Positions 1 through 8,396 of a DNA stretch of 60,250 bases are shown here, piece by piece. The stretch is from an uncultured bacterium. GTDB lineage: Bacteria; Actinomycetota; Coriobacteriia; Coriobacteriales; Coriobacteriaceae. The stretch's first letter is position 1. Every line of letters starts with the position of its first letter. The stretch is from contig CAJMOF010000013.1 of NCBI GenBank assembly GCA_905215065.1, forward strand, positions 1 to 60,250. Reading direction: 5' to 3'. Both the position numbers and the translations under genes were made by a program. The notes beneath the pieces are model-generated. The model was not told the origin of the DNA and ran no database searches. It saw nothing but the letters and a program-made list of their open reading frames with translations.

Positions 1-128
1 AGGCCCTCGCGGCCTAGTCGCTATTTAGGGCGTCCAAGATTTGGGACGCAGTTCAAGTGCGCAGCGGGGGCTTCCGACATGTCCGAGGACGATTGTGGGG
101 CTAACGGGCAGGGGCCCGCCGAACCAAG

Positions 129-1295
129 TTAGGCAGCCGGGCAGATCTTCTTGAAGAGCTCGATGACGTCGTCGAGCGTCGCCTCGCGCGGGTTACCCGG
201 GAAGCAGGCGTCAGCCATGGCGTCCTTGGCCAGGACCTCGATCTCGTCAGCCTTCATGGCCTCGCAGACGTGCGGGATGTTCACGTCGGCAGAGAGCTGC
301 TTGACGGCGGCGATGGCGGCGTCGGCGGCCTCGTCGGTGCTCATGCCCGTGGTGTCAACGCCCATGGCGACGGCAACCTTGGCCAGACGCTCGGCGCAAA
401 CCGGCTTGTTGAACTCCATGGCGATCGGCAGCAGCATGGCGCAAGCGACGCCGTGCGGGGTATCGTAGTGAGCGGACAGGGTGTGGGCCATGGCGTGATC
501 GATGCCCAAGCCGACATTGGAGAAGCCCATGCCGGCGACATACTGGCCAAGAGCCATGCCCTCGCGGCCGGAGCCGGGCTGGCCGGACTTGGCCTCGGCG
601 ACGGAGTCGCGCAGGTTCTCGCTGATCAGCTTAATAGCCTCAAAGTGGAACATGTCGGAGAGCTCCCAAGCGCCCTTGGTGGTGTAGCCCTCGATGGCGT
701 GGGTCAGGGCGTCCATGCCAGTGGAAGCGGTAAGGCCGGCGGGCATGGAAGCCATCATGTCGGGGTCGACGACGGCGACCTCGGGGGCGTCGTTGGTGTC
801 GACGCACACGAACTTGCGGACCTTCTCGGGGTCGGTGATGACGTAGTTGATGGTCACCTCGGCAGCGGTACCGGCGGTCGTCGGCACAGCGATGGTAAAC
901 ACGGCGTGGTTCTTAGTGGGAGCAACGCCCTCGAGGCTGCGGACATCGGCAAACTCGGGGTTGTTGATGATGATGCCGATAGCCTTGGCGGTGTCCATGG
1001 AGGAGCCGCCACCGATGGTCACGATAGCGTCAGCCTCGGCGGCCTTGAAGGCCTCGACGCCGTCCTTGACGTTCTGGATAGTGGGGTTGGGCTTAATCTC
1101 GGAGTAGAGGCTCCAAGCGATGCCGGCGGCGTCGAGCTCGTCGGTCACCTTGGCGGTAACGCCAAACTTGACCAGGTCGGGATCGGAGCAGACGAAGATC
1201 TTCTTGTAGCCGCGACGCTGGAGCTCGCCGGGGATCTCCTTGATAGCGCCGGAACCATGATAAGAGATGGTATTGAGAACGAAACGATTAGCCAT
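129..1295 (-). CDS. fucO: Lactaldehyde reductase / 1,2-propanediol oxidoreductase (iron-containing alcohol dehydrogenase)
   Basis: The product is a 388-residue group III (iron-containing) alcohol dehydrogenase. It matches E. coli FucO almost end to end from memory (opening MANR, shared NNPEFADVRSLEG and TTAGTAAEVTINYVIT blocks). FucO reduces L-lactaldehyde to 1,2-propanediol with NADH during fucose or rhamnose fermentation. The nucleotide-binding GGGSSMDTAKA lies at residues 95-105. The likely metal ligands are D195, H199, H267 and H281. The start was set at MANR because GGGAGG lies about 7 bases upstream; an in-frame start 14 codons earlier has no such site. No fucose or rhamnose genes are adjacent, so it may act as a general short-chain alcohol dehydrogenase. 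Confidence 0.88.
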   Translation of the reverse strand: MANRFVLNTISYHGSGAIKEIPGELQRRGYKKIFVCSDPDLVKFGVTAKVTDELDAAGIAWSLYSEIKPNPTIQNVKDGVEAFKAAEADAIVTIGGGSSMDTAKAIGIIINNPEFADVRSLEGVAPTKNHAVFTIAVPTTAGTAAEVTINYVITDPEKVRKFVCVDTNDAPEVAVVDPDMMASMPAGLTASTGMDALTHAIEGYTTKGAWELSDMFHFEAIKLISENLRDSVAEAKSGQPGSGREGMALGQYVAGMGFSNVGLGIDHAMAHTLSAHYDTPHGVACAMLLPIAMEFNKPVCAERLAKVAVAMGVDTTGMSTDEAADAAIAAVKQLSADVNIPHVCEAMKADEIEVLAKDAMADACFPGNPREATLDDVIELFKKICPAA

Positions 1296-1420
1296 TGATA
1301 GCCTCCCATCGTGTGCGGGGCACCCATTACGCCCCACGCTATGAGTCCCATCCTAACGCTTTTGAAACAAAAAACACGTGAGAACGTCAAAATTGTTAAA
1401 GCGTTTCAACAGAAGATGAA

Positions 1421-1454
1421 AAATATTGCGGCAAAGGGACAACCCCTTTGCCGC
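1421..1454 (-). terminator. Intrinsic terminator after the YoaK-like gene
   Basis: A perfect 11-bp stem (1428-1438 with 1444-1454) with a five-base loop is followed on the minus strand by AATATTTTT. It sits directly after the 1461-2177 gene and before the fucO start. Confidence 0.8.
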
Positions 1455-1460
1455 ATTCGG

Positions 1461-2177
1461 TTACTTTCGACAGCCCTCTTTCCAAGCCTCGGCCGCAACC
1501 TTCCAGCGAAAACGCAAGTCGCGCTCGCGGTCGATGAACATGATGGCAAACGCGACAAACAGCAGCACGCTCGCCACGACGATGGCGTGCAGGCCCATGC
1601 GCTCAATACACCAGTTGCCCAACACGGCGCCAAACACAAAGGTAAAGATCACGCCAAAGTACAGCAGGCCGTTTTCCAAAAAGCCGCGCTTGTGGGTGAT
1701 GATGTAGTCGTCCACGTTTTGCAAGGCATTACGGAGGTTGCCGATACACATGGTCGTGGCGATGCCGTGACCGTGGATCTTGCGGAAGCTCTCGACCTGC
1801 ATGCCGCAGGCAAACGAGGTGAGGCAGTTGGCGAGCAGGTTGTAACCGCCGCCCGGGATAAAGCTCACGCCCAGCAAGATAACGGCTTCAAAAAACACCG
1901 TCACCTGGCGCCAGTGAATCACACTGCCAAACCGCTCGTGAACCAGGTCGGCAAGCATAATGCCCACAGCAAACGACACCACGGGGAAGAAGTAGCGCCC
2001 CGCCAGTGCCCAGTTGCCTTCCGAGATGCTCACGCCCACGAGCAGGATGTTGCCCGTCTGCGCGTTGGCGAAAACATGATCGCGCCCAATGTACGAATAC
2101 ACATCCATAAAGCCACCGGCGAGCGCCAAGATGATGCCCAGCTCAATAGACTCCGATATCTGTTTGGCACGCTGCAT
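1461..2177 (-). CDS. YoaK family (DUF1275) membrane protein
   Basis: The product is a 238-residue polytopic membrane protein of the YoaK/DUF1275 family. Typical features are the early GGFMDVYSYI segment, AQTGNILLVGVSI in the first helices and a conserved FACGMQVESFRK loop. About six hydrophobic segments can be seen, and the C-terminal tail (DRERDLRFRWK) is basic. The family is usually called a permease or DUF1275 protein; its substrate is not established. The MQRAK start was chosen because AAGGAGG lies 10 bases upstream and the first hydrophobic segment begins soon after. It is transcribed alone and ends at a strong terminator. Confidence 0.82.
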   Translation of the reverse strand: MQRAKQISESIELGIILALAGGFMDVYSYIGRDHVFANAQTGNILLVGVSISEGNWALAGRYFFPVVSFAVGIMLADLVHERFGSVIHWRQVTVFFEAVILLGVSFIPGGGYNLLANCLTSFACGMQVESFRKIHGHGIATTMCIGNLRNALQNVDDYIITHKRGFLENGLLYFGVIFTFVFGAVLGNWCIERMGLHAIVVASVLLFVAFAIMFIDRERDLRFRWKVAAEAWKEGCRK

Positions 2178-2430
2178 CGTCGTGCATCCTCCTTGTTGAC
2201 GACTCTCTCGTGCGTTGGCGGAAACATAGCCGCCGTTCATACTGTAACCCATTGACAACATGGCATGCGCGCGAGACGGGCTCCCCAACGCGCGGATACA
2301 CAGTCTGGAAACAAACGGCACCCGCATCGATACGCCGATCCGCCAACCCATGTACTCCACCAGTCTTTTTAGCCCCGTCCCAAAAAGACTGGTTACAATT
2401 ACGTGCAGCATACAAACACCGGGAGGGATC

Positions 2431-4572
2431 GTGGCAAAAAAGCCTCAGCACGCTCAGAACAACCAGCGCAGTCAGCAGGGCAAACAGGGCCAGCAGCAAA
2501 AGCGCGGCGGTAAGGCGCAGGCCACGGTCGCCCGCACCAAGCATTCCCAAGCGACGCCCGCCCGCCCCTGGCGTCCGGGCCGCGATAAGTTCCTCCCCGT
2601 CAGTCGCGCCGACATGGATGCGCGCGGCTGGGACCAGTGCGACTTTGTCTACATCTGCGGTGACGCCTACGTGGACCATCCCAGCTTTGGCATGGCTATC
2701 ATCAGCCGCGTCCTTGACGCGCACGGCTACAAGGTGGGTATCATCTGCCAGCCCGACTGGACCGATCCCGCCAGCATCACGGTGCTCGGCGAGCCTCGCC
2801 TGAGCTTTCTCGTCAGTGCCGGCAACATGGACTCCATGGTCAACCACTATTCGGTGACCAAGCACCGCCGCCACTCCGACGCCTACACCCCCGGCGGCGA
2901 AGAGGGGCGCCGTCCCAACCGAGCCGTCACGGTCTATGGCAACCTCATCCGCCAGACGTTCAAGGACGCTCCCATCATCATCGGCGGCATCGAGGCGAGC
3001 CTGCGCCGTCTGGCCCACTACGACTACTGGCAGGACAAGCTCAAGCGCTCGGTACTGCTCGACTCGGGCGCCGACATCCTCATCTACGGCATGGGCGAGC
3101 ACGCGATTGTCGAGATCGCCGACGCGCTCGACGCGGGACTGCCCGTCGACCAGATCACCTATATCAACGGCACCGTCTACCGCACGGGTTCGCTCGACGA
3201 GGTCTACGACTACGACCTGCTGCCCAGCTGGGACGACCTTACCGCCGACAAGCTCAACTACGCGCGCAGCTTTAACGTGCAGCAGCAGAATATGGACCCC
3301 ATCACCGGTCATCGCCTGGTAGAGCCCTATCCCAACAGCGTCTATGTGGTGCAGAACCCGCCATCGGCGACGCTCACCACCGACGAGATGGACGATGTGG
3401 CCGAGCTTCCCTACGCCCGCGATTGGCATCCCGACTACGACGCGGCGGGCGGCGTACCGGCCTTTGCCGAAATCAAATTTTCCATTAGCTCCAACCGCGG
3501 CTGTTTTGGCGAGTGCTCGTTTTGCGCCCTCACCTTCCACCAGGGCCGCGTACTGCAGATGCGCAGCCACGACTCGATCATGCGCGAGGCCGAGCTGCTC
3601 ACGCGCGATCCCGAGTTTAAGGGCTACATCAACGACGTGGGCGGACCGACGGCCAACTTTAGCCGCCCGGCCTGTGACAAGCAGCTCAAGCACGGCGTGT
3701 GCAAGAACAAGCGCTGCCTGTGGCCGAGCGTATGCAAAAACATGGTGGTCGACGAGAGCGGCTACACACAGTTGCTGCGCGACCTGCGCCAGCTGCCGGG
3801 CGTCAAAAAGGTCTTCGTCCGCAGCGGCATCCGTTTTGACTACACCATGGCAGATGCCTCGGACGAGTTTTTGCGCGAGCTGCTGGAACACCATGTCTCG
3901 GGCCAGCTGCGCGTAGCGCCCGAGCATGTGAGCGACGCGGTGCTCTCTGTGATGGGCAAGCCGAGCCGCGCCGTCTACGACGCGTTCTGCCGTAAATTTG
4001 AACGCTTGAACCGAGAATACGGACTCAAGCAGTACGTAGTGCCATACCTAATCTCGAGCCACCCCGGCTCGACCATGAAGGAAGCTGTGGACCTTGCCGA
4101 GGCCGTGCGCGACATGGGCTACATGCCCGAGCAGGTGCAGGACTTCTACCCCACCCCGTCCACCATGTCGACCTGCATGTACTACACCGGCGTGGACCCA
4201 CGCACCATGCAGCCGATCTACGTGGCACGCGACCCGCACGAGAAGGCCATGCAACGCGCGCTCATCCAGTATCGCAAGCCCGAGAACTACAAGCTGGTGC
4301 GCGAGGCGCTGGAAAAAGCCGGGCGTCGTGACCTGATCGGCTACACCAAACACTGTCTAATCCGCCCCGTGCCGCCGCGCCCGGGTGAGACGTCTGCTGG
4401 CGGTGGGCATGGCACCGGCAAGAAAGGCGGCAAGCCGCACGGTGGCGCTGGCGGCAAGGGACCCAAAGGCAGCAAGGGGCACGGCGGCATGTCGCGTGCA
4501 CAGAACACTGCCGGGCGCAACCGTGCAGCTCAGGGGCGTCAGGGCGCCAACGGAGGCGGGCGTCGCAACTAG
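2431..4572 (+). CDS. ygiQ: YgiQ family radical SAM protein
   Basis: The product is a 713-residue radical SAM protein of the YgiQ (UPF0313) family, near the usual length of about 740. An N-terminal domain (FLPVSRADMDARGWDQCDFV, then GDAYVDHPSFG) precedes the SAM cluster motif CFGECSFC at about residues 357-364. The C-terminal 60 residues are a Gly/Lys/Arg/His-rich low-complexity tail, possibly RNA- or surface-binding (inference). The start is GTG (GTGGCAAAAAAG) with GGGAGG six bases upstream; longer ATG starts would overlap the divergent YoaK-like gene. The reaction of the family is unknown. Its stop codon overlaps the stop codon of the convergent protease gene by four bases. Confidence 0.9.
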   Translation: MAKKPQHAQNNQRSQQGKQGQQQKRGGKAQATVARTKHSQATPARPWRPGRDKFLPVSRADMDARGWDQCDFVYICGDAYVDHPSFGMAIISRVLDAHGYKVGIICQPDWTDPASITVLGEPRLSFLVSAGNMDSMVNHYSVTKHRRHSDAYTPGGEEGRRPNRAVTVYGNLIRQTFKDAPIIIGGIEASLRRLAHYDYWQDKLKRSVLLDSGADILIYGMGEHAIVEIADALDAGLPVDQITYINGTVYRTGSLDEVYDYDLLPSWDDLTADKLNYARSFNVQQQNMDPITGHRLVEPYPNSVYVVQNPPSATLTTDEMDDVAELPYARDWHPDYDAAGGVPAFAEIKFSISSNRGCFGECSFCALTFHQGRVLQMRSHDSIMREAELLTRDPEFKGYINDVGGPTANFSRPACDKQLKHGVCKNKRCLWPSVCKNMVVDESGYTQLLRDLRQLPGVKKVFVRSGIRFDYTMADASDEFLRELLEHHVSGQLRVAPEHVSDAVLSVMGKPSRAVYDAFCRKFERLNREYGLKQYVVPYLISSHPGSTMKEAVDLAEAVRDMGYMPEQVQDFYPTPSTMSTCMYYTGVDPRTMQPIYVARDPHEKAMQRALIQYRKPENYKLVREALEKAGRRDLIGYTKHCLIRPVPPRPGETSAGGGHGTGKKGGKPHGGAGGKGPKGSKGHGGMSRAQNTAGRNRAAQGRQGANGGGRRN

Positions 4573-5480
4573 GGCAGCGGCGCGCTCGCTGCGCCCATCC
4601 CACACGCGTGGCGCAGCGAGCGCATAGCCTCAACGAGGATGACGCCGGCGATAGCGACCGTGATTACCACGTCGAGCGGTGTGTTCACAAACCACAACAG
4701 ACCCATCAGGTACGACCCGGCGTTAAAGGCAAAGTGCAGCAGGATCGTGTAGCGGAGCTTTCCGGTGGTCACGAGCACCCAGCCAAAGATGAGGCCGGCG
4801 GCACCCGCATAGCAGCCCTGTACCCAGTTCATGTGCATAAAACCGAAGATTGCCGCCTGCAGCACAATCGCCGCGGCGATACCCCACGTGCTTGGTGCCG
4901 CCCAGGGCACCATGGCGCCGTCCTGCGCGCTCGCACGACGCCTGCGCTTCCAAAGCGGGCGGCACTGCGGATTAAACGCTCGTAGCGAAAACTCAAAAAC
5001 AATGCCGCGCACCAGCAACTCCTCGCAAAACGGAGCGCCGAGCACCGTGGTCAGGACGGCCAGGTAGCTCGTGTCGCCCATGCCTGTTTCCTCGACAAGT
5101 TCGCTGTAATCGGCCGCGACCTCGGGCAACAATGACAGTACGGCGTCGGTCGCGTAGCCAACGACCACCTGCAGGGCCAGGCCAATCACGATAACGCAGG
5201 CAATGCGCTTCCACGCGCTACGCACTCCCCCGCCAAGCGGACGCTCACCTTGCCAGCGCGCGATAAACGATCGCGGCCACAAATAACGCCACCACACCAG
5301 CGCCATCAAAAACGATGCCGTCTGAGCGGCGGCCTGAAGCAATTGAATATCGAGGTCGTCAATCGAAAAGCCCATGAACACCGATGCGACGCCCAGAGCG
5401 GAGAACAAAACCACGCTCAGGGCGATATCGGCAGCGACGACGCCAAAACAGGCAAGCGCCCAAACCAGCGCATTGAGCAT
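4569..5480 (-). CDS. CPBP family intramembrane glutamic protease (CAAX-like)
   Basis: The product is a 303-residue polytopic membrane protein of the CPBP (CAAX protease and bacteriocin-processing) family. The diagnostic motifs are all visible: EELLVRG (the EExxxR motif) near residue 170, FGFMHMN (FxxxH) near residue 235, and HFAFN near residue 268. These correspond to the intramembrane catalytic residues of Rce1-type proteases. The start at MLNAL is preceded by GGGGGGAGG. Members process or modulate membrane substrates; the target here is unknown. It is convergent with the YgiQ gene, and a 14-bp inverted repeat lies inside its last codons. Confidence 0.85.
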   Translation of the reverse strand: MLNALVWALACFGVVAADIALSVVLFSALGVASVFMGFSIDDLDIQLLQAAAQTASFLMALVWWRYLWPRSFIARWQGERPLGGGVRSAWKRIACVIVIGLALQVVVGYATDAVLSLLPEVAADYSELVEETGMGDTSYLAVLTTVLGAPFCEELLVRGIVFEFSLRAFNPQCRPLWKRRRRASAQDGAMVPWAAPSTWGIAAAIVLQAAIFGFMHMNWVQGCYAGAAGLIFGWVLVTTGKLRYTILLHFAFNAGSYLMGLLWFVNTPLDVVITVAIAGVILVEAMRSLRHACGMGAASAPLP

Positions 5481-5509
5481 GCCAACCTCCCCCCGACAGC
5501 TAGTCATGT

Positions 5510-5570
5510 AAGAACGTCCCCAACGACTAGTCATTGGGGACGTTCTTCAACGACTAGTTGTTGGGGACAG
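5510..5570. repeat. Inverted repeat of the GGGGACGTTC type
   Basis: Perfect 14-bp arms (5510-5523 and 5534-5547, beginning AAGAACGTCCCCAA) flank CGACTAGTCA. A further partial copy (CGACTAG then TTGGGGACAG) follows to 5570. The repeat supplies the last codons and stop of the antitoxin gene. Related GGGAC-GTTCC palindromes occur at 16996 and 31344. Confidence 0.8.
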
Positions 5571-5752
5571 TCTTTGCCAAAGGCCCCGTTGGGCGAGATG
5601 TCGAATGGGAAGGTGCCGCAGCGATTGAACGCGGCGATAAACATGCGGATGGCGTTGGACGGCGTGGTGCCTACGAGTTGGGTTGCCGCCGCGAAGGCCG
5701 CCTTTTCCTCGGGCAAGACCTTCGCGACAACCGGGGTCATGTGTTCTGCCAT
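5531..5752 (-). CDS. RelB/DinJ-type antitoxin, apparently orphan
   Basis: The product is a 73-residue RelB/DinJ-like antitoxin. MAEHMTPVVAKVLPEEKAAF resembles the N-terminal ribbon-helix-helix, followed by AFAAATQLVGTTPSNAIRMF and the family's P-FPF segment (GTFPFDI). RBS AAAGGAAG lies just upstream of the start. No toxin of the RelE/YafQ/YoeB type is adjacent: the next gene on this strand is the protease. The last 14 or so codons run into a palindromic repeat, so the original C-terminus (and perhaps a toxin) may have been replaced. An imperfect palindrome 115 bases upstream could be its operator. Confidence 0.75.
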   Translation of the reverse strand: MAEHMTPVVAKVLPEEKAAFAAATQLVGTTPSNAIRMFIAAFNRCGTFPFDISPNGAFGKDCPQQLVVEERPQ

Positions 5753-5866
5753 GGCGCTTCCTTTTTGAAACGACGGTGGTGCGGATAGATGCGGGCCACG
5801 CGGCTGGGCGACGGGCTGTGAAGGCAACCCGATTGGCCCGCATCTGGAGTTTGTTTCTACTGCGTT

Positions 5867-5895
5867 GGTATTACTTGGTAATCCTAAGTATTACC
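5867..5895. promoter_or_regulatory. Candidate operator upstream of the antitoxin gene
   Basis: GGTATTACTT, GGTAATCC and AAGTATTACC form an imperfect palindrome with an internal half-site. It lies in an AT-rich stretch unlike its GC-rich surroundings and upstream of the RelB-like gene. RelB proteins usually autoregulate at such sites. A second inverted repeat (5787-5798 with 5834-5845) lies between it and the start codon. Confidence 0.4.
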
Positions 5896-5968
5896 CCGCA
5901 GATAGAATACCATACCCAACCCTATGGGGACGGAGAAAAAACGGATCATTTTGTTGCTGAGTAAGTAT

Positions 5969-6409
5969 TTAGAGCGTGATGATGTCCGAGATATTGAGGG
6001 CCTGAGCGTCGACGGCATCGTGTGTAGCAAGCAACAGCATGCGGCCGTCGAGCAAGTCGAGCACGACCTCGGCGCATGCGTCGCGCGCAGCGGTATCTAG
6101 GCCGGTAAAGGCCTCGTCCAGAATCACTGCGCCGCCCGGACACAGCAGGGCTCGGGCAATCTCGACGCGACGGCGCTGCCCGCCCGAGAGCTCGGCCACA
6201 CGAGCATGCATATCGACCCCCGGCACCAGCAGGCGCAACAGGGCCGCGGCACTCGAGGCGTCCACGCGCGCGTCGGCGCACACCAGCACGTTATCCAAAG
6301 CCGAGGCGCCCTCTACCAGGCGCACATCCTGAAACACCATGGAGCACGGCGCGCACTCCCCCGCCGCCAGCGCAAGCAGCGTCGACTTGCCCACGCCCGA
6401 GGTGCCCAT
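5969..6409 (-). CDS. ABC transporter ATP-binding subunit, frameshifted near its 5' end
   Basis: This frame encodes most of an SsuB/TauB-type ATPase: Walker A MGTSGVGKSTLL, a Q-loop (MVFQDVRL), signature LSGGQRRRVEIARALL, Walker B AVILDEAFTGLD and H-loop LLATHD. The missing N-terminal beta-strands (VAELALAVGDRA, then ALDGLVLNV) are encoded just upstream in the frame of the permease gene, which stops exactly here. Its TGA at 6409-6411 shares bases with the ATG used as start. Joining the two halves needs one extra base near 6431-6433. It is either a damaged gene, a sequencing error or a re-initiated fragment. The ABC partners lie directly upstream. Confidence 0.75.
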   Translation of the reverse strand: MGTSGVGKSTLLALAAGECAPCSMVFQDVRLVEGASALDNVLVCADARVDASSAAALLRLLVPGVDMHARVAELSGGQRRRVEIARALLCPGGAVILDEAFTGLDTAARDACAEVVLDLLDGRMLLLATHDAVDAQALNISDIITL

Positions 6410-7335
6410 CACACAGATACGCCCACCCGCAGCACGTTGAGCACCAGACCATCCAGCGCCGGCGCCCAGGGCGCGCGATCGCCCACGGCAAGCGCAAGCT
6501 CCGCCACGTCGGCAGCGCCCGCACGACCGTGCAAGCCGCGTCCATGCGACCGCACCGCCGCACGCCACGTCACGGATCCCGAAACCCGCAGCAGCCACAC
6601 CAGCACGCGCTCACACGCCCACGAGACGGCAACGACCAGCACGGTCCACGCCAGCAGATCAGCCGTCTCGATCAAAAGCTTCGCCTGATAGATGCGCTCA
6701 CCCACGGTGCCCACCGCCATGCCGATAAGCTCGGCTGCCACGCCGGCCTTCCAGCTCATGCCAATCACGGCGCGGGCGCACGAAAGCACAAACGGCAGGA
6801 CTTCGCGCCAGGTGTGGGCACAAAACAGTCGCCAACCCCGCACGCCATGCAGGCGGAACATCTGCTTCAGCGGTTTATCCGCTTGCGTCAAACCCTCGAC
6901 CAGTGAGAAATATACGCCCGGCAGCGCCATCAAAAAAACCGCCGCGATGCTCACGCGCGCCGATCCCAGCCAGATAAGCAACAGGACCACCACGCAGGCG
7001 ACCGGCGTCGCCTTTACAAACGACAGCGCCGGTGCCACCAGGCGGGCAAACGTCCGCGACCGCACCGAGGCTCCCGCCAGCACGACGCCGCACACCGCGG
7101 CAAGCGCCAGCCCGCCCAGTATCCGCGCGCCCGAGCCCACCAAAATCGCCCAGGTACCGCCATCGCACGCCAGGCGCAACAGCGATACCACGACAGCGCC
7201 CGGCCCCGGCAAAATCAGCGGCTGTGCCACCAGCGCCGCCACCAGCATCCACGCGGCAAGCCAAAAGGCGGCGACGGCACCTGCTGCCGCCACCGCCTTC
7301 ATGCGCTCTGTCATTTGTCGAGCAAACACACGCAC
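6409..7335 (-). CDS. ABC transporter permease, NitT/TauT type, read through into the ATPase N-terminus
   Basis: The frame encodes 308 residues. The first 250 or so are a typical SsuC/TauC inner-membrane permease: about six hydrophobic segments, PGPGAVVVSLL after the first helix, and the cytoplasmic coupling loop LPFVLSCARAVIGMSWKAGV ending in AAELIG. The last 50 residues are not permease-like but resemble the start of an ABC ATPase, followed by an early stop. The start is GTG with GGAG six bases upstream, overlapping the end of the binding-protein gene three bases away. Permease and ATPase may be naturally fused in this lineage, with the fusion broken by the frameshift (inference). Confidence 0.82.
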   Translation of the reverse strand: MRVFARQMTERMKAVAAAGAVAAFWLAAWMLVAALVAQPLILPGPGAVVVSLLRLACDGGTWAILVGSGARILGGLALAAVCGVVLAGASVRSRTFARLVAPALSFVKATPVACVVVLLLIWLGSARVSIAAVFLMALPGVYFSLVEGLTQADKPLKQMFRLHGVRGWRLFCAHTWREVLPFVLSCARAVIGMSWKAGVAAELIGMAVGTVGERIYQAKLLIETADLLAWTVLVVAVSWACERVLVWLLRVSGSVTWRAAVRSHGRGLHGRAGAADVAELALAVGDRAPWAPALDGLVLNVLRVGVSV

Positions 7336-7338
7336 GGG

Positions 7339-8394
7339 CTACTCCATATAGTAGAAATCGTCAGCCGGGAGCTTGCCGCCCACGGCGCTCGCGTCCGCAT
7401 CGGCCAACACCTGCAGATACCCACCGAGCGCCGCCTTCATATCCTTCCCCGTCTGGCACACGAGCATGCACCCGGGAATCGCCTTTTCGGCAATCGCGGC
7501 GTTATCCACGATGCCCGCATCGACCACGGCCTGGGCCCAGTCCACCGGCGACGCGTTCACGGCCTCAACGCTCGCCGCGTGGCAGCTCAGGAATTCCGCC
7601 ACGACCTCGGGATGTTCCTCGGCAAACGCGCGGCGCACCACGGTCACACCCGTCAGCAAGCGCGAGCCCGTGTCTCCTGCCAGCTCGTCCCACGCATCGG
7701 TCAGGCTCACCGGTGCCGACAGCTTGCCCTCGCTCTTGGCGACGGCCGCCGTCTTAAACGGCTCGGGCAGCACACCCACGGCAGACGGATCGGCAAGCAG
7801 GGCCGACAGCACCTCGGTGGGCTCGCTCTTAAACTCGAGCGCCACCTGGCCGGTCAGGCCCGCGCGCTCCAGCAGGTAGTTCATGACGTACTCCGGCGTG
7901 GTGCCCTTGCCCGTCATATAGACGGCATGGCCCGCCAGATCGCCAAACGAGGTCACACTCGCGTCGCCCGTCACCACGCTCAGCACGCCGAGCGTGTTGA
8001 TGTCGATGACCTGCACCGCGCCCTCGGTCTTGTTGTAGAGAACGCTCGCCGCGTTGGCGGGCACCAGGGCGATATCGACATCGCCCTGAATGACCTTGGG
8101 CACGATCTCGTCGGCCGCGGCGCTGATCGCAAAATCGAACTCGTTATCCGTCTCGCCACTCGCCGCCTGGTCCATAAACTGCACCAGGCCAATCGAGGTC
8201 GGCCCCTTGAGCGAGGCGACGCGCACCTCGACCGGCCCTGCAGCAGCACCGGCGCCGTCCGTGGCAGCCGAGCCCGCAGCAGACCCAGCCTCCGCGGCCC
8301 CGCCGCCACATCCAACCAGTGCAAGCGACAGCGCGCCGGCGGCAAGCGCCGAGGCAAACCCCCGGCGCGTCATCTCAACAGTAAACGCGCGCAT
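7339..8394 (-). CDS. ABC transporter substrate-binding lipoprotein (NitT/TauT-like)
   Basis: The product is a 351-residue lipoprotein. It has a signal peptide with paired arginines (TRRGFASALAAGALSLALVGC), a lipobox cysteine (LVGC) and a Gly/Ala/Ser linker. The body is periplasmic-binding-protein type II like: VRVASLKGPTSIGLVQFM, DIALVPANAASVLYN, GVLPEPFKTAAV. Such proteins serve NitT/TauT/SsuA transporters; the ligand cannot be read from sequence. The ATG follows the hydrogenase stop codon by two bases (TAA CG ATG), so the genes are almost certainly cotranscribed. Linkage of this transporter to a hydrogenase is unusual. Confidence 0.85.
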   Translation of the reverse strand: MRAFTVEMTRRGFASALAAGALSLALVGCGGGAAEAGSAAGSAATDGAGAAAGPVEVRVASLKGPTSIGLVQFMDQAASGETDNEFDFAISAAADEIVPKVIQGDVDIALVPANAASVLYNKTEGAVQVIDINTLGVLSVVTGDASVTSFGDLAGHAVYMTGKGTTPEYVMNYLLERAGLTGQVALEFKSEPTEVLSALLADPSAVGVLPEPFKTAAVAKSEGKLSAPVSLTDAWDELAGDTGSRLLTGVTVVRRAFAEEHPEVVAEFLSCHAASVEAVNASPVDWAQAVVDAGIVDNAAIAEKAIPGCMLVCQTGKDMKAALGGYLQVLADADASAVGGKLPADDFYYME

Positions 8395-8396
8395 CG

